A stretch of 64,000 bases of DNA from an uncultured Pseudomonas sp. (lineage in GTDB: Bacteria; Pseudomonadota; Gammaproteobacteria; Pseudomonadales; Pseudomonadaceae). The position numbers and the translations under genes were made by a program. Location: NCBI RefSeq assembly GCF_913774235.1, contig NZ_CAJYDW010000016.1, forward strand, positions 340,819-404,818. The letters run 5' to 3'. Of this stretch, positions 51,820-63,896 are shown piece after piece; positions within the stretch are counted from its first letter, which is position 1; every line of letters begins with the position of its first letter. A model generated the notes under the pieces. That model saw only the letters and a program-made list of their open reading frames with translations, searched no databases and had not been told where the DNA came from.

Positions 51820-53564
51820 CTCGCTTCGCTCGCCGCGGGTAGCCTCAGGCGGAAGACGGCGCCCTCGACGCCGTTGGCGACGGTCAGGGTGCCGCCCTGG
51901 GCCTGGACGATGGCCGAGGACACCGCCAGCCCCAGACCAAGGCCTTCGCCGACTGGCTTGGTGGTGAAGAAAGGATCGAACACCTGCCCCAGGTGTTCCT
52001 CGGCGATGCCACCGCCGTTGTCCGCCACCTCCAGCTGCCAGCTATCGCCGTCGCGCTCCAGGCTGACCGTGACCCGCGGCGCCGGTCGTTCGGCCACCGC
52101 GTCCAGGGCATTGCGCAGCAGATTGACCAGCACCTGCTCCAGGCGGATCGGATCGCCCAGCAGCCAGGCCGGGCGCGGTAGCTCCAGCACCAGTTCAGCG
52201 TTCACCTCGCTACGGCGCGCTTCCAGCAACTCCAGCGCCTGGTCCACCACCAGCGCCAGGTCGACCCTTTCGCGCAGGCCGGCGGGGGTCTTGCGCGCAT
52301 AGGTCTTGAGATGGCCGGTGAGGCCGCTCATGCGGGTGAGCAGGCCATCGAGACGTTCCAGGGCGGCGCGAGCCTCGTCCAGTCGGCCGTGGTCCAGCAA
52401 CAGGCGCAGACTGGCCAGGTGCATGCGCTGGGCGGTGAGTGGCTGGTTGAGTTCATGCACCAGGGCCGCCGACATCTGCCCCAGGGCGGCCAGCTTGGCG
52501 GCCTGCACCAGACCATCCTGGGCGGTGCGCAATTCGGCGGTGCGGGCTTCCACCAACTGCTCCAGCTCCAGGCGGCTGCGCTGGCGCAGGCGTTGCAGTC
52601 GGCGCCGTTGCGCCCAGAGGAGGCCGGCGCAGACCAGCAACAGCCAGATGCAGACGGCGGCCAGCGCCGCGCCCGGGCCGCCGCCCTGCAGGTCCCGGGT
52701 AGGCCGGAGCAGGTGCAGGGTCCAGCCTTCGCTGGGCAGCGGCAGGCTATCCCAGAGGTAGTCGGCGCTGCCTTCGGGGGCCTGGATGTGGGCCACTTGG
52801 CGCTGCTCGCCGAGCACCAGCTCCTGACGATAGGGCAGGGGCTGCAGGGTGCGCCGGTCGTACTGGCGGGTGGTGGCCAGTTCGGCGCGATCGGCCGGGG
52901 TCAGCTCGCGCAGCAGGCGATAGCGCCAGGCCGGGCGATTGGCGGCAAAGACCACGCCGCGGGCATCGCTCACCAGCAGCACCTCGGGGTGCTCGCCCCA
53001 GCGCGCCTCTATGGCGGGGAATTCCAGCTTGACCACCACCGCGCCGAGAAAGCGCCCCTGGGCGTCCAGCACGGCGTGGGAGAGGAAATAGCCGGGAATG
53101 CCGGTAGTGACCCCCACGGCATAGAAGCGTCCGCTGCCGCCGGCCAGGGTCTCGCGGAAATAGGGCCGGAAGCCGTAATTGTGGCCAACATAGCTGGTGG
53201 GCAGCCGCCAGTTGCTGGCGCCGATGGCCAGGCCGGTGCGATCCAGCAGTTCCAGGGTCGAGGATTGCGCCGCCGTGTTCAGGCGCTCCAGCTTGAGATT
53301 CAGGCGTTCGGTGGCGGCAGCAGTGGGCGGGTTGGTAAGGACAGCGATCAGCTCGGGGTCCTGGGCCAGCACCGCCGGCAGGGCGCGAAAGCGGTCGATC
53401 AGGGTCTGCAGGCCGCTGGCGTGCAGGCGCAACTGCTCCTGGCCGAGCAGGCTGGCTTCGGCCAGGGTCGCCTGTTCGGCGCGGCGCCAGGCCTGGCTGC
53501 CGAGCAGCAGGCTGCCGATCAGGGCGAGCAGCAGGACCGGCAGCAGGCGCAGGGCAGGGGGCAT
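51816..53564 (-). CDS. DctB/MifS-like sensor histidine kinase
   Basis: Cache-type sensor region LLDRTGLAIGASNWRLPTSYVGHNYGFRPYFRETLAGGSGRFYAVGVTTGIPGYFLSHAV (DctB signature-like), H-box ALVHELNQPLTAQRMHLASLRLLL. Confidence 0.92.
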   Translation of the reverse strand: MPPALRLLPVLLLALIGSLLLGSQAWRRAEQATLAEASLLGQEQLRLHASGLQTLIDRFRALPAVLAQDPELIAVLTNPPTAAATERLNLKLERLNTAAQSSTLELLDRTGLAIGASNWRLPTSYVGHNYGFRPYFRETLAGGSGRFYAVGVTTGIPGYFLSHAVLDAQGRFLGAVVVKLEFPAIEARWGEHPEVLLVSDARGVVFAANRPAWRYRLLRELTPADRAELATTRQYDRRTLQPLPYRQELVLGEQRQVAHIQAPEGSADYLWDSLPLPSEGWTLHLLRPTRDLQGGGPGAALAAVCIWLLLVCAGLLWAQRRRLQRLRQRSRLELEQLVEARTAELRTAQDGLVQAAKLAALGQMSAALVHELNQPLTAQRMHLASLRLLLDHGRLDEARAALERLDGLLTRMSGLTGHLKTYARKTPAGLRERVDLALVVDQALELLEARRSEVNAELVLELPRPAWLLGDPIRLEQVLVNLLRNALDAVAERPAPRVTVSLERDGDSWQLEVADNGGGIAEEHLGQVFDPFFTTKPVGEGLGLGLAVSSAIVQAQGGTLTVANGVEGAVFRLRLPAASEAS

Positions 53565-53619
53565 GGGGCGAGACCGTGGCAGGAATGGCCGGACGATAGC
53601 ACGGCCATGGGGCGCTGAC

Positions 53620-54933
<1,314 letters not shown>

Positions 54934-54953
54934 GGCGGCGGTGGCCTGCGCGG

Positions 54954-55643
<690 letters not shown>

Positions 55644-55698
55644 GGAGCGCTCTGCCTCTCGAGTCCTTGCAATGTGCCGTGCATTAGATAGCGCCAAT

Positions 55699-55716
55699 AT
55701 TGCAGCTATGTGACAA
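55699..55716 (-). promoter_or_regulatory. Candidate Pho box upstream of phoB
   Basis: Minus strand TTGTCAC-ATAG-CTGCAAT, resembling CTGTCAT-N4-CTGTCAT. Confidence 0.5.
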
Positions 55717-55802
55717 GGCTGTCATATCTACTTTTAGTCCCACCATATGGGATGATGTATCACATATTGAGATTTGCTGATGAGGCTTCTAGAGTGAAGG
55801 CC

Positions 55803-56597
55803 ATGAACGATAAGAATTCCAACAAGGGCGAAGCGCCCAGCGGGGCCCAGGCACTGTTTCGCGGCCTGGCGGTGCTCGACGCCGTGGCCGCTGGCGCCGA
55901 CAGCCTGGCGCAGGTCGGTGCCGCCATTGGCTGCACCCGCAGCACCACCCATCGCCTGGTCGCTGCCCTGACCCAGGCCGGCTATCTGCGCAGCGATGGC
56001 GGGCGGCTGATCCTCGGCAGCCATCTCATCGCCCTCGGCTACCAGGCCCGTGAGCAACTGCCGCTGACCACTGTCGCCCGGCCCCATCTGCAACGCCTGG
56101 CGCAGCTCTGCGGCGACACCGTGCACCTGGGCGTGCGCGAAGGCGGCGACGTCCTCTATCTCGACAAGCTGCCCGGCAGCCGTGGCCTGGAGATGAGATC
56201 CCGCGTCGGGCTGCGCATGCCGTTGGCGCTGACCGGGGTCGGCAAGGCGCTGATGCTCGATCTCGCTGAGGGCGAGTGGGAGGCCCTCTACGGCGAAGGC
56301 GTGGCGCGGCGTGCCGGGCAGCCCGGCTTGCGCGAGGACTTCCTGCCCTGGCCGGATTATCACGCGCGGCTGCGCACCTACGCCGCCGAGGGCTATGCCC
56401 TGGACCTGGAAGAGAACGAGCTGGGCATTCGCTGCGTGGCCGCGCCCATCCGCGGCGCCGACGGTGCCATCGTCGCGGCGTTGAGCGTGGCCAGTGCCAT
56501 CCCCTATATGCCCGAGGCGCGGCTGCACGAGTTGCAGCCCGAGGTCAGTGCCTGCGCTCGGGCCATTTCCCGCGAACTCGGCTGGAGTCCCGCATGA
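55803..56597 (+). CDS. IclR-family regulator of galactonate catabolism
   Basis: GLAVLDAVAAGADSLAQVGAAIGCTRSTTHRLVAALTQAGYLRSDGGRLILG; heads the dgo cluster. Confidence 0.9.
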   Translation: MNDKNSNKGEAPSGAQALFRGLAVLDAVAAGADSLAQVGAAIGCTRSTTHRLVAALTQAGYLRSDGGRLILGSHLIALGYQAREQLPLTTVARPHLQRLAQLCGDTVHLGVREGGDVLYLDKLPGSRGLEMRSRVGLRMPLALTGVGKALMLDLAEGEWEALYGEGVARRAGQPGLREDFLPWPDYHARLRTYAAEGYALDLEENELGIRCVAAPIRGADGAIVAALSVASAIPYMPEARLHELQPEVSACARAISRELGWSPA

Positions 56598-57547
56598 CCG
56601 CCACCCCGCACCTCATCGGCCTCGACTGGGGCACCTCGTCCCTGCGGGCCCAACTGCTCGACGCCCAGGGCGCCGTGCTGGACACCCGCAGCCGGCCCTG
56701 GGGCATCATGCACGTGCCCGACGGCGACTTCGCCGCTGCCTATCGCACCCTGGTGGGCGACTGGCGCGAAGCCCAGCCGGACTTGCCCGCCATCGCCTGC
56801 GGCATGGTCGGCAGCCGCGGTGGCTGGCGTGAGGTGCCCTATGCCGATTGTCCGGCGGATGTGCATAGCCTGGCTGCCGGCCTGTTACGCCTGGACACGG
56901 GTTGCGGCGAGCTGCACCTGGTCCCCGGGGTGATGCAGCGCGGTGATCTGCCCAACGTCCTGCGCGGCGAAGAGACCCAGGTGTTCGGCGCCCTCGAACT
57001 GGAGCCGGACCTGGCCGCCGAGGCCCTGCTGGTCTTGCCCGGCACCCACAGCAAGTGGGTGCGGGTGCGCGACGGGCGTCTGACCGACTTCGCTACCTAT
57101 ATGACCGGCGAGTTGTTCGCCGTCCTGCGCGAACATTCCATCCTCGGGCGCCCGGCCGCCGAGGCCGGTGCCGACGCCAGTGCCGAAGCCTTCCGCCTGG
57201 GACTCACCACGGCGCGCGATGCCGGTGCCGAGGGCCTGTTCGGCCGCCTCTTTACCGCTCGCAGCCGGGTGCTGGCCGGCGAGCTGGCGGCGGCGCACAG
57301 CCTCGACTACCTCTCCGGCCTGCTGATCGGCGAAGAGCTGCGCAGCCAGGTCGCCGCCCTCGCGGGCAAGCCCTGCCCACCCCTGGTGCTGATCGGCGAC
57401 GCGGCGCTCTGCCAACGCTATCGCGACGCCCTGGCGCTGTTCGATATCCACCAGGTCCGCCTGCTGGAGCAGGCCACCCGGGCCGGGCTCTGGCGCCTGG
57501 CCCAGGCTGCCGGCCTGCTGCCCACCTCTGGAGGCTCCCATGCTTGA
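56594..57547 (+). CDS. dgoK: 2-dehydro-3-deoxygalactonokinase
   Basis: IGLDWGTSSLRAQLLDAQGAVLDTRSRPWGIM...GMVGSRGGWREVPY...LPGTHSKWV; ATGA overlap with IclR gene. Confidence 0.94.
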   Translation: MTATPHLIGLDWGTSSLRAQLLDAQGAVLDTRSRPWGIMHVPDGDFAAAYRTLVGDWREAQPDLPAIACGMVGSRGGWREVPYADCPADVHSLAAGLLRLDTGCGELHLVPGVMQRGDLPNVLRGEETQVFGALELEPDLAAEALLVLPGTHSKWVRVRDGRLTDFATYMTGELFAVLREHSILGRPAAEAGADASAEAFRLGLTTARDAGAEGLFGRLFTARSRVLAGELAAAHSLDYLSGLLIGEELRSQVAALAGKPCPPLVLIGDAALCQRYRDALALFDIHQVRLLEQATRAGLWRLAQAAGLLPTSGGSHA

Positions 57548-58166
57548 TACCTATCTCAAGGACCTGCCGCTGATCGCCATCCTGCGCGGCGTCACCCCCG
57601 ACGAGATCGTCCCGGTCGGTCGCGCCCTGTACGACGCCGGCTTTCGCGTCATCGAGATCCCGCTCAATTCGCCGCAGCCCTACGAGAGCATTCGCCGGCT
57701 GACCGCCGAACTGGGCGAAGACTGCCTGATCGGCGCCGGTACCGTGCTCACCGAGGCCCAGGTGGCCGAGGTGGCCGCCGCCGGCGGCCGCCTGATCGTC
57801 TCGCCCAACGCCAACCTGGCGGTGATCCGCGCCAGCAAGGCCGCCGGCCTGGTCAGCGCGCCCGGCGTCGCCACTCCCTCGGAGGGCTTCGCTGCTCTCG
57901 AGGCTGGTGCCGACAGCCTCAAGCTGTTTCCCGCCGAGCAACTCGGCCCGGCGGTGGTCAAGGCCTGGCGGGCGGTCTTCCCGAAAGAGCTGGCGCTCCT
58001 GCCGGTGGGCGGCATCACCCCGGACAACATGGGCCCCTACGTAGCGGCCGGCGCCAACGGCTTCGGCCTCGGCTCGGCGCTGTACAAGCCAGGCCTGACC
58101 GCCGCCCAGGTGAGTGCCAATGCCCAGGCCTTCGCGGCGGGATGGCGGGCGGTAAAGAACGCTTAA
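57540..58166 (+). CDS. dgoA: 2-dehydro-3-deoxy-6-phosphogalactonate aldolase
   Basis: LPLIAILRGVTPDEIVPVGRALYDAGFRVIEIPLNSPQPYESI; KDPG/KDPGal aldolase family. Confidence 0.95.
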   Translation: MLDTYLKDLPLIAILRGVTPDEIVPVGRALYDAGFRVIEIPLNSPQPYESIRRLTAELGEDCLIGAGTVLTEAQVAEVAAAGGRLIVSPNANLAVIRASKAAGLVSAPGVATPSEGFAALEAGADSLKLFPAEQLGPAVVKAWRAVFPKELALLPVGGITPDNMGPYVAAGANGFGLGSALYKPGLTAAQVSANAQAFAAGWRAVKNA

Positions 58167-58168
58167 AG

Positions 58169-58232
58169 CTCGCGGTCATGGACCGCTCCTACAACTACAT
58201 GGTGCCCTGTAGGAGCGGCCCATGGCCGCGAT
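58169..58232. repeat. REPIN-like inverted pair between dgoA and dgoD
   Basis: CTCGCGGTCATGGACCGCTCCTACA ... TGTAGGAGCGGCCCATGGCCGCGAT. Confidence 0.85.
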
Positions 58233-58268
58233 CCCTCGATCCAACAATTAAAATCGAGACTCCACACC

Positions 58269-59417
58269 ATGAAGATCACCAAACTCACCACCTACGTCGT
58301 CCCGCCGCGCTGGTGCTTCCTCAAGATCGAGACCGACGAAGGCATCCACGGCTGGGGCGAACCCGTGCTGGAAGGCCGTGCCCACAGCGTGGCGGCGGCG
58401 GTCGAGGAACTGGCCGACTACTTGATCGGCAAGGACCCGCGCAACATCGAAGACCACTGGACGGTGCTCTACCGCGGCGGCTTCTATCGTGGCGGCGGCA
58501 TCCACATGAGCGCCCTGGCCGGCATCGACCAGGCGCTGTGGGACATCAAGGGCAAGGCTCTGGGCGTGCCGGTACACGAACTGCTCGGCGGCCAGGTGCG
58601 CGAGAGCATCCGCGTCTATTCCTGGATCGGCGGCGACCGCCCGGCCGAGACCGCGGCCCAGGCCCTGGAGCGCCAGGCCAAGGGCTTCACCGCGATCAAG
58701 ATGAACGCCAGCGAAGAGATGCAATTCGTCGACACCTACGACAAGGTCGACCAGGTGATCGCCAACGTCGCCGCCATCCGCGACGCCTGCGGACCGCACT
58801 TCGGCATCGGCGTGGACTTCCACGGCCGGGTGCACAAGCCCATGGCCAAGGTGCTGGTCAAGGAGCTGGAGCAGTTCCGCCTGATGTTCATCGAGGAGCC
58901 GGTGCTCAGCGAGCACCACGAGGCGCTCAAGGAAATCGCCCTGATGAGCAACACGCCCATCGCCCTGGGCGAGAGGCTGTACTCGCGCTGGGACTTCAAG
59001 CGCATCCTCCAGGAAGGCTACGTCGACATCCTGCAGCCCGATCCGTCCCATGCCGGCGGCATCACCGAGACGCGCAAGATCGCCAACATGGCCGAGGCCT
59101 ACGACGTCGCCATCGCCCTGCATTGCCCGCTCGGCCCCATCGCCCTGGCGGTCAACCTGCAACTGGACGCCAATTGCTACAACGCCTTCATCCAGGAGCA
59201 GAGCCTGGGCATCCACTACAACCAGGGCAACGACCTGCTGGACTACATCAAGAATCCCGAGGTGTTCGACTACGGCGACGGCCACGTGAAGATCCCCCAG
59301 GGACCGGGGCTCGGCGTCGAGGTCAACGAGGAATTCGTCAAGGAACGCGCCGCCATCGGCCATCGCTGGCGCAACCCGGTGTGGCGGCACAAGGACGGCA
59401 GTTTCGCTGAATGGTGA
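58269..59417 (+). CDS. dgoD: D-galactonate dehydratase
   Basis: [47 protein letters not shown]; enolase superfamily [21 protein letters not shown]. Confidence 0.96.
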   Translation: MKITKLTTYVVPPRWCFLKIETDEGIHGWGEPVLEGRAHSVAAAVEELADYLIGKDPRNIEDHWTVLYRGGFYRGGGIHMSALAGIDQALWDIKGKALGVPVHELLGGQVRESIRVYSWIGGDRPAETAAQALERQAKGFTAIKMNASEEMQFVDTYDKVDQVIANVAAIRDACGPHFGIGVDFHGRVHKPMAKVLVKELEQFRLMFIEEPVLSEHHEALKEIALMSNTPIALGERLYSRWDFKRILQEGYVDILQPDPSHAGGITETRKIANMAEAYDVAIALHCPLGPIALAVNLQLDANCYNAFIQEQSLGIHYNQGNDLLDYIKNPEVFDYGDGHVKIPQGPGLGVEVNEEFVKERAAIGHRWRNPVWRHKDGSFAEW

Positions 59418-59423
59418 GAGACG

Positions 59424-59665
59424 CCCTCACCCCAACCCTCTCCCGAGGGGAGAGGGGGCAAGAGCAGGGGCGCGGAGTTTCGCTCTCGTTCGGACCATCC
59501 CCTCTCCCTTTGGGAGAGGGCCAGGGTGAGGGAAAGCCGGACCACCGTCGCTGACCCCTCACCCCCAACCCTCTCCCAGGGGGAGAGGGGGCAAAAGCAG
59601 GAGCGCCGATCTCGACCTCCGCACCGACCATCCCCTCTCCCTCCGGGAGAGGGCTAGGGTGAGGG
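59424..59665. repeat. Two direct copies of an inverted pair of CCTCACCCC/CTCTCCC repeats
   Basis: Units about 59424-59534 and 59555-59665, each: forward repeat, spacer with GGGGCAAgAGCAGG, reverse repeat ending GGGTGAGGG. Confidence 0.85.
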
Positions 59666-59732
59666 CCGCCCCAGCAGCCTGACCCCAGACATCGACAACG
59701 CTCGCCACAACGCCAACTACAGGACCCGAGCC

Positions 59733-61058
59733 ATGCCCACTCCCACCCACGCCTCCCCGGCGGCGGCCACGGCCGCGCCGACCCTGGCCAAGCCCAGCCG
59801 GGCCCGCTTCTTCATCATGGTGCTGCTGTTCGTCACCGTGGTGATCAACTACCTCGACCGCAGCAACCTCTCCATCGCCGCGCCGCACCTGGCCCAGGAT
59901 CTGGGCATCGAGCCGGTGCACATGGGTCTGATCCTCTCGGCCTTCGGCTGGACCTACGCCGCCATGCAGATCCCCGGCGGCTGGCTGGTGGACAAGGTGG
60001 CCCCGCGCATCCTCTATCCGGTGGCCATCGCGCTCTGGTCGCTGGCCACCATCGGCCTGGGCTTCGTTGGCAGCTTCATCGGCCTGATCGTCCTGCGCCT
60101 CGCCGTGGGTGCCCTGGAGGCGCCGGCCTATCCGATCAACAACCGGGTGGTCACCACCTGGTTTCCCGAGCGCGAGCGGGCCACCGCCATCGGCTTCTAC
60201 ACCTCCGGCCAGTTCGTCGGCCTGGCCTTTCTCACCCCGGTGCTGATCTACCTGCAGCAGACCTTCGGCTGGCACATGGTCTTCGTCGTCACCGGCGGCG
60301 TCGGCATCCTCTGGGCGGCCATCTGGTACCTGGTCTATCGCGAACCCAAGGACTTCCGCGGCGCCAATGCCGCCGAGGTCGCGCTGATCCAGCAGGGCGG
60401 TGGCCTGGTCGACCTGGAACAGAAGAATCGCAGTCGCGCCGCCTTCCAGTGGCGTGACCTCTGGAGCGTGCTCAACAAGCGCAAGCTCTGGGGCATCTAC
60501 ATCGGCCAGTTCTGCCTCAACTCCACCCTCTGGTTCTTCCTGACCTGGTTCCCCACCTACCTGGTGAAATACCGCGGGATGGACTTCATCAAGGCCGGCT
60601 TCCTCGCCTCGCTGCCGTTCCTCGCCGCCTTTCTCGGGGTGATCTGCTCGGGCCTGCTGTCGGACTGGCTGATCCGTCGCGGCGCCTCCGTGGGCCTGGC
60701 GCGCAAGCTGCCGATCATCGGTGGCCTGCTGATCTCCACCAGCATCGTCGGCGCCAACTTCGTCGATTCGCCCGCGCTGATCATCGCCTGCCTGGCGCTG
60801 GCCTTCTTTGGCAACGGCCTGGCCTCCATCACCTGGTCGATGGTCTCGGCCATGGCGCCGGAACGGCTGATCGGCCTCACCGGCGGGATGTTCAACTTCA
60901 TCGGCAACCTCTCGGCCATCTGCGTACCCATCGTCATCGGCTTCCTGGTCAAGGACGGCAGCTTCGCCCCGGCCATCGCCTTCATCGGCGTGACCGCGCT
61001 GATCGGTGCCCTCTGCTATGGCCTGGTGGTGGGCAAGGTGGAACGTCTGCCCGAATAA
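59733..61058 (+). CDS. MFS galactonate/hexuronate-type transporter (DgoT-like)
   Basis: FIMVLLFVTVVINYLDRSNLSIAAPHLAQDLGIEPVHMGLILSAFGWTYAAMQIPGGWLVD. Confidence 0.92.
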   Translation: MPTPTHASPAAATAAPTLAKPSRARFFIMVLLFVTVVINYLDRSNLSIAAPHLAQDLGIEPVHMGLILSAFGWTYAAMQIPGGWLVDKVAPRILYPVAIALWSLATIGLGFVGSFIGLIVLRLAVGALEAPAYPINNRVVTTWFPERERATAIGFYTSGQFVGLAFLTPVLIYLQQTFGWHMVFVVTGGVGILWAAIWYLVYREPKDFRGANAAEVALIQQGGGLVDLEQKNRSRAAFQWRDLWSVLNKRKLWGIYIGQFCLNSTLWFFLTWFPTYLVKYRGMDFIKAGFLASLPFLAAFLGVICSGLLSDWLIRRGASVGLARKLPIIGGLLISTSIVGANFVDSPALIIACLALAFFGNGLASITWSMVSAMAPERLIGLTGGMFNFIGNLSAICVPIVIGFLVKDGSFAPAIAFIGVTALIGALCYGLVVGKVERLPE

Positions 61059-61149
61059 GGGCGACTAAAGCAGCGCCTTCCGTCCTGGTTGCGAAGGCGC
61101 TCTGCCACCGGCCGTGCCGGACCTATAACGACAACAAAGGAGTCTCCTC

Positions 61150-62202
61150 ATGCCACTCGCCCGTCGCACCTTTCTTGGCGTATCCCTGGCTGCCTCGGCC
61201 GGTCTGGTCGCCAGCCGCGCCCTGGCCGAAGACAAGTTCGGTCTCACCCGCAACTGGGAGGGCAAGCCGCCCATCGTCATGCCCGATCCGGCCTGGGAGA
61301 TCCACGATCCGGCCTTCAAGGGCCGCCTGGGCAATGCCTTCGTCGAACGCCTCTGGTCGGGCGGTCTGTGGACCGAAGGCCCGGTGTGGATGGCCGACTG
61401 GCGCTGCCTGCTGTTCAGCGACATCCCGAATGCCCGGGTGATGCGCTGGAGCGCCGACGACGGCCACGTCAGCGTCTATGACGACCAGTCCCACAACGCC
61501 AACGGCCACACCCGCGATCGCGAGGGCCGACTGATCAGCTGTGAGCACGACAGCCGCCGCGTGACCCGCCGCGAGTTGAACGGCAGCGTCACGGTGCTGC
61601 TCGACCGCTTCGACGGCAAGCCGCTGAACGCTCCCAACGACGTGGTGGTCGGTGCCGACGGCGCCATCTGGTTCACCGATCCGGGCTACGGCATCCTCGG
61701 CGCCTACGAAGGCCACAAGGCCGACTTCGAGCTGCCCACCAACGTCTATCGCCTCGATCCCCAAGGCAAGGCCACGGTGGCGGCGGGCGACTTCGGTCGC
61801 CCCAACGGCCTGGCCTTCGCCCCCGATGGCAAGCGGCTCTACATCAGCGACACCGCCGGCGGCGGCAATCCCGGCAAGCCCAATCATGTCCGGGCCTTCA
61901 CCCTGAAGGACGACGGCACCCTCAGCGGCGGCGAGGTGCTGATCGACGCCAAGGAGCAGGGCGTGATCGACGGCTTCCGCGTCGACAGCGACGGCAACCT
62001 CTGGTGTAGCTGGGCCGGCTCCGCCGAGCAGAACAGCGTGCGGGTCTTCACGCCAAGCGGCCAGCCCCTGGCTACCCTGCACCTGCCGGAAACCGTCTCC
62101 AACGTCGAATTCGGTGGCCCCAAGCGCAATCGCCTGTTCATCACCGGCGGCGGTTCGCTCTATGCCACCTATGTGAACGCCCAGCCCGCACGGCTCTGGT
62201 AA
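61150..62202 (+). CDS. SMP-30/gluconolactonase-family lactonase with Tat-type signal
   Basis: MPLARRTFLGVSLAASAGLVASRALAE; WTEGPVWMADWRCLLFSDIPNARVMRW; NAPNDVVVGADGAIWFTDPGYGI. Confidence 0.9.
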   Translation: MPLARRTFLGVSLAASAGLVASRALAEDKFGLTRNWEGKPPIVMPDPAWEIHDPAFKGRLGNAFVERLWSGGLWTEGPVWMADWRCLLFSDIPNARVMRWSADDGHVSVYDDQSHNANGHTRDREGRLISCEHDSRRVTRRELNGSVTVLLDRFDGKPLNAPNDVVVGADGAIWFTDPGYGILGAYEGHKADFELPTNVYRLDPQGKATVAAGDFGRPNGLAFAPDGKRLYISDTAGGGNPGKPNHVRAFTLKDDGTLSGGEVLIDAKEQGVIDGFRVDSDGNLWCSWAGSAEQNSVRVFTPSGQPLATLHLPETVSNVEFGGPKRNRLFITGGGSLYATYVNAQPARLW

Positions 62203-62311
62203 GGGCTTCTTACCGGCCGAACCAAGGGTCGTTGGACAGGTCTGTAACAAACGGATACGGAACGACCCGCGACAACAAGATCGCCCACAAGGCGAGCGAG
62301 GAGCCTCTGCC

Positions 62312-63712
62312 ATGAGCAACACCACTACCCACGCCGACGGTCACGTCACCGAGAAGGCCCAGCCGAAAGCCATCTTCGCCTGCCTGATGGCGGCCCTGGC
62401 CGGCCTCATGTTCGGCCTCGACATTGGCGTCATCTCCGGCGCCACCAAGTTCATCCAGCAGGAATTCCAGATCTCCGACCAGGTGATCGAATGGATCGTC
62501 TCCAGCATGATGGCCGGCGCCGCCCTGGGCGCTCTCGGCGCGGGGTCGCTTTCGGCCAAGCTGGGGCGCAAGAAGTCGCTGATGCTGGGCGCCATCCTGT
62601 TCGTCGTCGGCTCGGTCCTGTGCGGCCTGGCCACCTCGCCGACCATGCTGATCTTCGCCCGCTTCCTGCTCGGCCTGGCGATCGGCATCGCCTCCTTCAC
62701 CGCGCCGCTGTACCTGGCCGAGGTCGCCCCGGAAAACATCCGCGGCTCGATGATCTCGCTGTACCAGCTGATGATCACCGCGGGCATCCTGATCGCCTTC
62801 CTCTCCAACACCGCCTTCAGCTACTACGAGGCCTGGCGCTGGATGCTCGGCATCATCGCCATCCCCGGGGTGCTGTTCCTGATCGGCGTCTTCGCCCTGC
62901 CGGACAGCCCGCGCTGGCTGATCATGGCCGGGCGCAAGCAGGAGGCCATCCAGGTGCTGCACAAGCTGCGCGGTGACGAAAAGGTCATCCAGCAGGAAGT
63001 CCAGGAGATCGAAGAGCAGCTCAAGGTCCCGCAAAAGGGCTGGTCGCTGTTCAAGGAAAACCCCAACTTCCGCCGCTCGGTGGGTCTGGGTGTGCTCTTA
63101 CAGGTGGTACAGCAGTTCACCGGCATGAATGTGGTGATGTACTACGCGCCGCGCATCTTCGAAGGCATGGGCTACGATACCGCCGCCCAGATGTGGTTCA
63201 CCGCCGCGGTCGGCCTGACCAACGTGCTGGCCACCTTCATCGCCATCTTCCTGGTCGATAAATGGGGTCGCAAACCCATCCTCTATACCGGTTTCGTGGT
63301 CATGGCTGTGGGCCTGGGCGTGGTCGGTACCATGCTCGGCATGGGCAACCTGAGCCACGGCCAGCAGACCTTCACTGTGGTCATGCTGCTGATCTTCATC
63401 GTCGGCTTCGCCATGTCTGCCGGTCCGCTGATCTGGACCCTGTGCTCGGAAGTCCAACCCCTCAAGGGCCGCGACTTCGGCATCGGCTGCTCCACCTTCA
63501 CCAACTGGATCGCCAACATGATCGTCGGCGCCACCTTCCTGACCATGCTGGGCACCTTGGGCCAGGGCACCACCTTCTGGATCTATGCTGGATTGAATGT
63601 GGTGTTCATCTTCCTGGTGTTCCTGCTGGTGCCGGAAACCAAGGGCGTCACCCTGGAGCGCATCGAGCGCAACCTGATGCAGGGCAAGCGCCTGCGCGAC
63701 CTGGGTCAGTAA
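62312..63712 (+). CDS. Sugar porter family MFS transporter (GalP/AraE-like galactose:H+ symporter)
   Basis: AALAGLMFGLDIGVISGATKFIQQEF; LYLAEVAPENIRGSMISLYQLMITAGIL; QQFTGMNVVMYYAPRIFEGMGY; VPETKGVTLE. Confidence 0.94.
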   Translation: MSNTTTHADGHVTEKAQPKAIFACLMAALAGLMFGLDIGVISGATKFIQQEFQISDQVIEWIVSSMMAGAALGALGAGSLSAKLGRKKSLMLGAILFVVGSVLCGLATSPTMLIFARFLLGLAIGIASFTAPLYLAEVAPENIRGSMISLYQLMITAGILIAFLSNTAFSYYEAWRWMLGIIAIPGVLFLIGVFALPDSPRWLIMAGRKQEAIQVLHKLRGDEKVIQQEVQEIEEQLKVPQKGWSLFKENPNFRRSVGLGVLLQVVQQFTGMNVVMYYAPRIFEGMGYDTAAQMWFTAAVGLTNVLATFIAIFLVDKWGRKPILYTGFVVMAVGLGVVGTMLGMGNLSHGQQTFTVVMLLIFIVGFAMSAGPLIWTLCSEVQPLKGRDFGIGCSTFTNWIANMIVGATFLTMLGTLGQGTTFWIYAGLNVVFIFLVFLLVPETKGVTLERIERNLMQGKRLRDLGQ

Positions 63713-63725
63713 GGGACAGCGGGAA

Positions 63726-63758
63726 ACGCAAACGCCCGGCACTGCCGGGCGTTTGCGT
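63726..63758 (+). terminator. Strong hairpin terminator after the sugar porter gene
   Basis: ACGCAAACGCCCGGCA-C-TGCCGGGCGTTTGCGT perfect 16-bp arms. Confidence 0.8.
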
Positions 63759-63896
63759 CTGTGTTGGCCATTCGAGGGGTGCTCCACCCGGATGGCGCTT
63801 TTGTGATGGTGGACGCAAACTCCGGCGAAAGCCTTGTCCTAGAGCAGTTCCTGCGGCATTTTCCAGCACCTGCAGTTACCGATAGGGAGATCGGTC

